NCBI RefSeq assembly: GCF_003369915.1
Contig: NC_046675.1
Span: 21,204,001 to 21,268,000, forward strand
Direction: 5' to 3'
Length of the DNA stretch: 64,000 bases
Source: Drosophila miranda
Lineage: Eukaryota; Arthropoda; Insecta; Diptera; Drosophilidae
Of this stretch, positions 56,207-64,000 are shown piece after piece (the stretch's first letter is position 1; the number at the start of each line of letters is the position of its first letter). Position numbers and translations under genes: made by a program. Under the pieces are notes generated by a model. It saw only the letters and a program-made list of their open reading frames with translations, was not told the DNA's origin and searched no databases.

Positions 56207-58063
56207 TTATAGGAGGGATCTAGTAGGGAGATCCAGTGGATGACTCCTTTTGAGTCTTCTTTTCCTTGGCGGGTTAATTAGACGTCTGGCTAGCGCATTA
56301 GGGTGACCACCAAGTCGTTGCAAGTACCTTGCTGCATGTAATTGTATAACATCGCCCACTTTGGGAACCTTTAGGTCCCTCTCGATGTCGCTGTTTCGTA
56401 TGTACCATGGAGCATTGCATATTCGTCGTAGAATTTTTGACTGAGCAACTCTAATTTTATTTAAGTTGGTTTTTGACGCGATGCCGTAAACTTGAAGTGC
56501 GTATTTCCATATGGGGCTGAGGATGGACTTGTATATCGTGACTTTGCTGTACAGCGATAGCTTATTTCTTGGTGCAAGTAGCCACGCCATCTTTCCCGCT
56601 TTCGCCATCACAGACTGTCGAACCATGGTAGTATGGGTTTTGAAATTTAGTGACCTGTCGAGTACAACACCCAGGTATTTGTACGAGCTCTTGTGCGTAA
56701 GTGTGGAGCCCAGCATATTAATGCCTCCGCAAGAAAGTGTTCTCGTAGCAAAAGTAACATTAGCACATTTGCTGCTGTTGATGCCTATGTTCCATTTCTG
56801 AGCCCAGACCTCAAAGCTGCTCACATATTGTTGCAGAGCTTCCGTAGCTAGATTTATGCTTGGACTTCTGGTCAGCACTGCAGTGTCATCCGCGTAGGTT
56901 GCTATCAACACATCGTCCTCGTCCAACCCAGTTATTACCCTTGAGGAAGGCATATCGGCTGTATATAGGGTATATAACGTTGGTCCAAGAACGCTGCCTT
57001 GTGGGACGCCTGCACAGATTGGGCGCTTCGATGATTTTGCTCCATTTACAACAACTCTAAAACTCCTGTCCATTAGAAAGCTACTCACCAGCTGGAATAG
57101 CTGCGGCGGCAATATGTTTCTCAGCTTAAAGAGCAGGCCATCATGCCACACCCTGTCAAACGCTTGTTGAATGTTCATAAACACAGCTACCGAATACATT
57201 TTTTGCTCCATTGCATCAAGCGCGAAGTTGACCACTCGATGAAGTTGTTCTGGCGTGCCTTGTCTAAATCCAAACTGCCACTTTGGAATTCTTTTCTTTA
57301 CAGGTTCAAGCTGCATGATGCGGTTCAGTATCATTCTTTCCGCCATCTTCCCTAGCGCTGAGAGCAGGCTAATTGGTCTGTAGCCATCGACTTCTGTGTG
57401 TTGTTTTTCTGGCTTAGGTACCATGGAGATTAGCGCCATCTTCCAGCAGGTAGGAAAGTGTCCTATCCTAAGAATGCTGTTGAGGAGCAGCACTATAAAT
57501 AGCAGGGCTTTTTTAGGCAGAAGTTTTAAAGTCCTGTTGTCCAGCAGGTCCTCACCAGGGGATTTTTTGGCCTTCAGCTTCTTAATTTGCTGCACCACCT
57601 CTTGAAATGTGACTGGGCTTGCTGGCAAGGACATTTGAAATGGCATTTCCAATTGTAGCTCGACGGCCCTTCGTGTAACAGCAGACGTAAGATTAAATGG
57701 CTTAAATCTTTGCTCTAAACTGTCTGCGAAGATATCAGCCTTTTGCTGACTGGAGTAGCACCAACCGCCTGCTGGATTTTTAATTGGCGATTTAGGCATG
57801 ACTACTCTTTTAAATCGGCTTGTAAGCTTCCAGAGAGTATAGTTGAAAGATGCATCGGGGCCAGCTTTTTCTAAAATGTTATCAATGCTCGTCTGCTTGA
57901 CTTTTGCAAGAACCTTTTGCAAACGGTTTGATAGTCTCAAGTAGATTTGATGAACTCGAGTATCACCCGTTCTCGCATACTCTCTTCTTACTCTTCTTTT
58001 CAGGCGCAGGAGTGCTACGGCACTTGGGGAAGAGTATCTTGTCGTCGTTGGCTTGGTGAACAT
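56207..58063 (-). pseudogene. Retrotransposon reverse transcriptase, catalytically altered
   Basis: An open frame of 618 codons, the C-terminal part of a jockey-type ORF2. Visible RT blocks are GYRPISLLSALGKMAERM, FGFRQGTPEQLHRVV, FMNIQQAFDRVWHDGL, GVPQGSVLGPTLYTLYTADM, ATYADDTAVL and KYLGVVLDRSLNFKTH. The first Asp of block A, a metal ligand in polymerases, is Asn here (AAC codon), whereas the YADD box is intact, so activity is likely lost. The frame is shifted relative to the endonuclease part (58803-58015), with the break near 58063-58015. Confidence 0.85.
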
Positions 58064-58803
58064 TGGTTTACAGGCGCAGCAGAAGATGCAGCCAATATTA
58101 CGTTTCTCATAAATATCGAGATTGCATCTTCTATGTCATCGGGACTTTTTATTTCCGTGTTGAGGTTGATTCTACTATCTAGTTCGGCTTGAAATACTTC
58201 AACGCAAGAGCCTCGAGGGAGAATTTGTTGCTTCATAGTTTTGATTTGAGGAGAATGATGCACTGATGCTACAATTGGCAGGTGATCCGAGGAGAGTTCA
58301 TATTTAGTTTCGACTGACAGCTTGTTTTGCGCAATCCCGTTGACAATGAAAAAGTCGAGAGCAGAAGGTGTAAGGCGAGTTTTGTATGAGAAGAAAGTTG
58401 CCTCGCCAGTGGCAAGGATTTCGCATGTGCTACTGACGATGGCCTCTTGCAATCGCTTCCCTCGACAGCATGATCTGACGTTACCCCACCATGGGTGCTT
58501 TGCGTTAAAGTCACCGCCTGCGATGAATCTGTTCCCCAGGCTAAGAAAAAGTTGCTCAAAATCAGTTGTACTCCAAGGTTGGTTGGGTGGCAGGTATATT
58601 GAGGAGATCTTGATGCATCCAACATTAGTCGGCACACTCTCGCTGGCAACTTGTATGTTTATCCTGGACATAGGTTCGTTCTGAGTATGGGCAATGGACG
58701 ATCGTATGAACAGAGCAGAGACACTTTTCGATGTTCCACTGGGATGATCAGCGTAATATTGATCGTATCCTGGTACGAATGCTCTCCGACCAGGGCGCAT
58801 ATG
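58015..58803 (-). pseudogene. Retrotransposon endonuclease fragment
   Basis: The C-terminal part of an APE-type endonuclease. It contains GGDFNAKHPWWGN and the SSDHLPIV motif with the catalytic Asp-His pair. The N-terminal catalytic Asn and Glu segments are missing through 5' truncation, and the frame ends at 58015 because of a frameshift against the downstream RT. Confidence 0.8.
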
Positions 58804-61800
58804 AAACACGAGTATTGTGAGCGGAAAATTTCCTTTTGCTTAGTTATCTGCGCGCTGAAATCGTGCTGAGCCCCAAACAGAGCGCTGGAGACGTAGAATG
58901 GGCAGGCAGGCTGGGAGAGAGGCGTGCAAATCCTTGTCCTTGGCTGGCTAAGACATTTCCTTTCTGTGTATTTCTCTGTCAGTAAATGAAGTGCAAATTA
59001 TGCCAACGGCCAGGCCAGGCCAGTGCACGGAAAAGCGCAGAAAACAAAGGCGCTGAGCAAGCGCCTACACACTTGCGCCGAAAAGTATGCAATACATTTT
59101 GTGTAAACATGGAAACGGAAATGGGTAAATGCGGAGAGGAAGCCTGTGGCTATGAGGACGATGGGGGCTTGGGTGGGATTACATGGCAAAGCATAACTTT
59201 ATTGAGGTTGGCCTGGATCACACCTCCCTTATGCCCTTCTCCTGCCGTACCGAATGGCTGGCGCGTGGCATTGTCAGCAAAATCGGCGCCATTTTAAATG
59301 GTCGCGTGTGTTCCGTAGTTTGTGGCAACCTCGGATTGGAGCATGCCCCTTATGGTGGGAAAGCCGCATGGCTTCACATCTTGTTGCGCCTTTGTCCATG
59401 TACCACGGTCAATGTTCGAGTTCTGGCCAATGCCAGCCTGACGTCAGCGGCCTCCAAAACCCGACTCCACTCCATCCAGCGCAAACTCCACAGCGACCCA
59501 AGGCCAAACAAATCGGCGTCCAATGTCGCGTGACGCACAAGGATATTGAGTCCTTCGATTGTTGTTGCTGCCGTTTTTCTAGCTTAGATGAATTTCTTTC
59601 GGCTGGCAAGTCTTACGAGCATTGTTTGCCTTGTCACGTGTTTGCTCAGCCAATTAGAGTTATGGTGAGACAAAAAAACGACAAAATGGCAGAGCTTTCG
59701 ATGGAAAGCTTTCACTTAGTGTGGGCGTGAACCTTGATAGAGAACTTTCTGGTGGGTGACAGTAGCGGCGCGGTTAAATGGGGATAATGGGCCCATTTGA
59801 GGGCTAATTTATATTAATTTATTCCAATCGTTTTCAGCTGTGATTTCTATGATGATTTAGAGGGATGTGTAGGGATATGCCCAATGGTTGGCATTATTTC
59901 AATGAGACTAAAATTACACATTAATATGTTATGTTTTCGGCATAAATGGAGTCTCGATTGGTTTTCTTATTTTATTTATTATTTTCTTGTAGTATCTTGG
60001 TTCGTCAATGATTAAAGTTAAAAGATTGTTAACAAACTGAATTCCCGTTCTCGGAGCTTTGACTAGAAGGCACACACGAAGCAATACAACGACACTCGGA
60101 GTACAGCGGAGCTAGAATCGTGTGATCTTGTTGCTTTCGGGCGATGGAGGCAGCGAGGAGAGCGATGAACGCGAAGGACTATGCTGCGGTCGAGGTGGAG
60201 GACGTTGGGGATTGATGTTGGCATTAGCCTGGCGGAGATTGGCGAAGAACTGCTGTCGTCGTGGCCCACCGCCACGCAAGGGTAACGTTGGGATCTCGCT
60301 GGGCGACTGATGGTTCATCTCCTCCTGCGAACAGTGACGCATGGCGGGATTCACGCACTCATAGACGCTCTAGAATAAATTAAAATGAAGAGTATTTATA
60401 CAATTAAATAGATATTTCCATTGACACACACCTGCTCTGAGGAATACTGATTGTTTTGGGCAAATGCCAGCGAGGTGAGCGATGGCAGGGCCTGGGCAAT
60501 GTCCGAGCGTTCTATACCGCGCACAATTAGGAAAGAGCGCGGTATCAGAATACCCACAAGTACGGCCCAGCCCGAGGCCTGCAGTCCCAGCGGAATGGCC
60601 GCATCCCTCCACTCGTCGCCGAACAGGGAGAGGACAATCCAAGCGACCCAAATGACCAAGATGAGAATAGCCCCGATGACAATGAGTATGCCCTCGCGAT
60701 AGTTGCGCTGCGAACGATATATGAAGGGGATCAGGGCCGCCACGCAGCAGAGCAGCACAAAGTCGTAGGACAATAAGCCCCACAGCCAGTGGCCATAGTA
60801 GAGATTCTCGCAAGACACCGCCTCCGAGGCCACATGCATCACGACCAGCAGCTGTACAGACATCCCCACCTGGACGAACACGCTGAAGGCACAAATCACG
60901 GCTTGTATATAACCGTTGACGTGGGACAGGAAGCCACCTTCAGACCCAATGGAGGCCAGCATCAAAGCCCTGCAAAGAAGCAGCGAGAACACAAAGCAGT
61001 ATACCAGAGACATGATGAACACCCGAACCGCACACAGCGTGTTGAGGGTCTGAGCATCCTCGAAGGTTACGTGGGAGTTACGCTGCTCACCCACATACTC
61101 AATGGAGAAGGGGACAAACGAGCAGAAGACCAGGATCAGCGAGAGTAGCAGGAGGATCGAGGTCACTGGATTGCCTTCGAAGACATCGCCCACTGAAATG
61201 CGCACCACAATGAACACCAAAATGGCCAGCGTGGCTATCAGGCCCAAGATGGCGGCCGTCAGTCCCGTTGCCACCCAAGTGTCCACTTTGAGGCGCCAAA
61301 ACATGACCGACTCGCCGTCGAAGAGGAACGGATAGCGCCGGTTGTCGCCAGCACTGTACTGACAATTGAACACCTGACCGAACTTCGTCTTCAGCTCCAG
61401 GCTAGTGCTGTTGTCGCGATTGTAGTGGTAGTAGGTGGTCACGTTGCTCACTAAGTTTTGCGAGGCGATCTCCTGAAGCTCTGTGCGGGACTCCCCGGTG
61501 ATCTTGTCGAGGGTCTGCACCTTCTTCTGGTACATCTGGAAATTCATGGATGTGGTGAGCTTGCGCATAAGCAGCAGCGACAGAATCTCCGCAGTCTCAT
61601 GCGCCTGACGGTACTCGGACGTGCGCCAGTCTTCGATGAAGTTGAGGAAATTAAAGCAGCTCTCCAGCACATACATTTCCCCATCCCGTTTGCAGTGCTT
61701 GGCCAGCGAGCCGCGCAGCCAGTGCATCAGATCCACCAAAGGATCCGCAAAGCTGAGAACTCTCGAGGGTAGCACACTCTTCCCGATCAGCACCTCGTCC

Positions 61801-63531
61801 AGGGTGGTTGGCGTGGGGTCCAGTTCGCTGGTGGTGCCCAGGTCTATTTCGTTTTCCATCAGAATGAAGGCTTTGTTGGGAAGATCTGTAGAGAAGAAAG
61901 GGGTAGAGAGCTTTTTAAATAATTTAATTAGCTAATTTTCGTCTCTAGAGACTATCATTTTTGTAATGTCAATTGAACACTTTTCGTCTTTCAAATTTAA
62001 TTCAAATCAGCTGGTACCAGGTATCAAACAGTCGTTATTTCGACTATAGAAATCTCTAAGGCATTTTTCTTTGTATTCACCTGCCAAAAACTCATCATCC
62101 GTGCGGTCGGTGGGCACCGCAAACAGGGTTCCATTCTCCTTAAAATGGCTTGCCATCTTGTTGCCAAACAAAATGTAGACATTGTCGTCGCTCTTGAAGT
62201 GCATTAGGCACATGTGCTCCTGACGGGCGGCCTCCATGAATTCATTGTACATCTCCAGATTCTCGGTTGCAATCTCAACGGATGCTATTTTCTCGCCCCA
62301 GGGCATCTGATGCAACAAATGTGCCACCTTGGGGAAGAGGTAGGCGCGAGTTGCTGATATGGGCCAGATATTGTACTCGAGGTCCTTGATAACTGACTCG
62401 AGCTGCTTGTACAGTTCAAAGTCCATGAAGATGCCCATGGAGTACTGAGTGCACTGCTGCAGATATTGAACCTCCTGCAGGAGAATGCTCTCGGCCAGAC
62501 TGTCGTTATCAATATTGATGGCACGAAGTCCTAAGGATAAGGGGGGTATTTTACAAGTTATTTCACAATCTGTATGGATGGTTCACCTATTTCAAAATCT
62601 GCATTTATGAGATTCGCTTGGTTCACTCGGTTGACTACAAAGAGGGCCGAGATGGGATCCTTGGTTAAGACACTGAGCATCACATCGCCCTCTATAATCT
62701 GGACGAATTCATCTTGACTTCGGATGAGGGTTCCCTCGTCCGGACTGTTGATTGTCAACTGCAGTCCATTGAGACATATCTCTGGCACTAAGCTGGCTGT
62801 TGTGCCACTGCTACTCCCACTGCTGCTGCTCTCCTCCGTTGTGGATGAGATAAGTGGGGCCAGCAGGCCCTCACCCGGACTGGAGGAGGCTCCGTCATCG
62901 GTTGTGGGCGCTTCCGTGGTGGTGGTTGCCTTGGATGTGCTGCTGCTTGGCTTCGGCTGCGGTGACGTTGGTTGTGGCTTGGTGATTCGCAGAGGAGCAG
63001 ATTTCCTGGTGGGTGACGATGACACCTCCACTCCATGGCAATCGAAGATACAGAGTTGTGTGATTAGGACACAGAAGAGCGCTAGATATTGATAATGAAA
63101 TGTTGTCGTTAAAACTATGTGTTCCACAACGCATTAAATTATTTTATAGTAGACTCTTGGAATGAATGTAATTTCTTTATGTAAATGTATAATTGGTCCC
63201 TTAAGTGGTCGCCATTATCCCCTCCATTGCTCTCCATTTCGTTGGAGCTCTTTTCCATTATTCTTTCTTTGTGCAGTACTCACCCAATTGTAATGGCCTC
63301 CTCGAACCAGACTGCCACGGACTCATGACCTTCCTGCTTAAAGTTGTATGCTTTTTAATTTCACAAAAAATGCTCGTCGATTTTTTCAGTCTTTGTCTCT
63401 TTTAACATTTACGGATAATTATTAGCATTTTATATCCACACTAAAAACACAGACAGGAAACTTTCAGTTTGGATTTGACAATGAAACACACGAGTGGTAG
63501 ACAGGCAGGCAGGCAGGTAGGCAGGTAGGCA
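58804..63531. repeat. Tandem duplication unit B (boss copy B)
   Basis: A 4,728-bp segment homologous to 51365-55993. It is 99 bp longer because of the 104 bp deleted in A, plus 3 bp, minus 8 bp in the CAGG repeat. Its right flank (63532 onward) is unique and represents the ancestral upstream side of boss. Confidence 0.97.
60112..63326 (-). CDS. boss: Bride of sevenless, copy B, normal C-terminus
   Basis: Five coding exons, 63326-63284, 63081-62587, 62530-62081, 61885-60432 and 60369-60112, encode 899 aa, close to the 896 aa I recall for D. melanogaster Boss. The first 43-nt exon supplies the ATG; the open frame of exon 2 otherwise starts only at a GTG after an in-frame stop. The signal peptide spans about residues 10-30 and a mucin-like Ser/Thr/Pro stretch follows. 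The ectodomain runs to about 530, with seven membrane helices between about 533 and 790. The tail includes LPLRGGGPRRQQFFANLRQA and ends SLPPSPESNKITRF. Sites that differ from copy A include Q467 (R in A), an A/T swap pair in the first membrane helix, the extra Gly before helix 4 and MNHQS (MSHQS in A). Its upstream side is intact at least to the window edge, so it is the likely main functional gene. Confidence 0.93.
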
Positions 63532-64000
63532 GGCGAGTGCTGGTTGAACACGACTTTGAATCGCTATGCGAACTTTTGCAGAATCCTAATTTTAGCTATT
63601 GTCACTTTTCCTTGCCACTTCAACCATTTGACGCCGCTCTGTGCCGCGTTGCGTTGAGAGTGTTGCACTTTAATCGCATTAAAAATTGTCACACTAACAC
63701 AGAGACAGAGAGAGAGAGAGAAGGAGAGACTTTGGCTCGGCACAGTTTCCTCGCCGCCGCTTTTCCCGACTCTTCGTGATTTTTCCACACTATCAGTGTA
63801 AAGTAATGCGGTGGAAAATATTTCTTTTTCTCATATTCTTTCACTTCTGCGGTGCGCCGTGAAAGAAAATCAATAGTATTTCTTTTAGCAAAATTCCTTA
63901 TTTCACTTTTTCACATCGATTCGCGCACTCTTGTTGCTACTGAACCATCTGACAGTGTGGGCCACATTAATTTCGGTTTTAGCCAAGGCAAAAAACAGCA
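63532..64000. other. Unique sequence upstream of boss copy B
   Basis: No gene is identified. The stretch includes a GA tract near 63706-63727 and is AT-rich beyond 63,780. It probably contains boss upstream control sequence or the edge of a neighbouring gene. The plus-strand open frame at 63537-63779 shows no conserved features. Confidence 0.4.

Larger units (their letters stand above)
56011..58803 (-). mobile_element. 5'-truncated jockey-clade non-LTR retrotransposon
   Basis: A 2.8 kb element on the minus strand. Its 3' end is marked by a run of 13 T on the plus strand (56011-56023), the poly(A) tail. Its 5' end is cut inside the endonuclease domain near 58803. It carries the second half of an apurinic-type endonuclease and a full reverse-transcriptase domain. 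A 12-bp near-identical flank repeat suggests target-primed insertion. It lies precisely between the two boss units. The RT sequence style (YADD box, GVPQGSVLGP) is that of the jockey clade. Confidence 0.9.

Noticed and set aside
55996-58815. Ectopic recombination between two pre-existing retrotransposon copies as the origin of the duplication
   Set aside because: That model predicts unrelated flanks on the two sides of the element, but the flanks share a 12-bp repeat identical to the start of unit A, which fits insertion into an existing junction better. It is not fully excluded.

Overview
The window is nuclear DNA of a fruit fly (genus Drosophila). The protein-coding content matches the region at cytological position 96F of D. 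melanogaster (Muller element E), read in the opposite orientation: the proximal half of the Enhancer of split complex, then Nf1, then a TRMT9B/Trm9-like methyltransferase gene (fid), then bride of sevenless (boss). Protein divergence, expanded spacers and a DINE-1-like repeat show it is not D. melanogaster. An obscura-group species is plausible but cannot be fixed from sequence alone. Genes have short introns with GT-AG borders and long AT-rich or microsatellite-rich spacers, as usual for the genus.

Layout. 1-22,600: Enhancer of split complex with the Kazal gene m1 (minus), the Bearded-family gene malpha (minus) and three bHLH-Orange-WRPW repressor genes, mbeta (plus), mgamma (minus) and mdelta (minus). 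Their spacers hold consensus Su(H) sites, including head-to-head Su(H) paired sites (SPS) with proneural E-boxes upstream of mgamma and mdelta. Another lies in the mbeta-mgamma spacer, far from any promoter. The 3' UTRs of malpha, mgamma and mdelta carry Brd, K or GY boxes, which are miRNA target motifs. 22,600-35,305: Nf1 (neurofibromin), reconstructed here as 17 coding exons (2,795 aa) plus an alternative last exon, with a DRE/Motif-1 type promoter. 36,000-47,484: fid, four coding exons, 1,405 aa, with a methyltransferase fold interrupted by a very long low-complexity insertion. 47,485-51,364: spacer with a DINE-1-like element. 51,365-63,531: two near-identical tandem copies of a 4.6-4.7 kb segment, each containing a complete boss gene, separated by a 2.8 kb 5'-truncated jockey-clade non-LTR retrotransposon.

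The most unusual feature is the boss duplication. The two copies differ at only about 15 single bases by eye. The right copy has the normal C-terminus. The left copy has a 104-bp deletion with GGAG microhomology that frameshifts its last residues, and it keeps only about 210 bp of upstream sequence before the retrotransposon. The retrotransposon sits within a dozen bases of the duplication junction and has a target-site-like repeat.

Functionally, the E(spl) genes are Notch targets that block neural fate. Boss is the R8-cell ligand that activates Sevenless/Ras signalling for R7 fate, and Nf1 is a Ras GTPase-activating protein. The window therefore groups Notch-response genes with components and regulators of Ras signalling, although nothing in the sequence shows that they are co-regulated.
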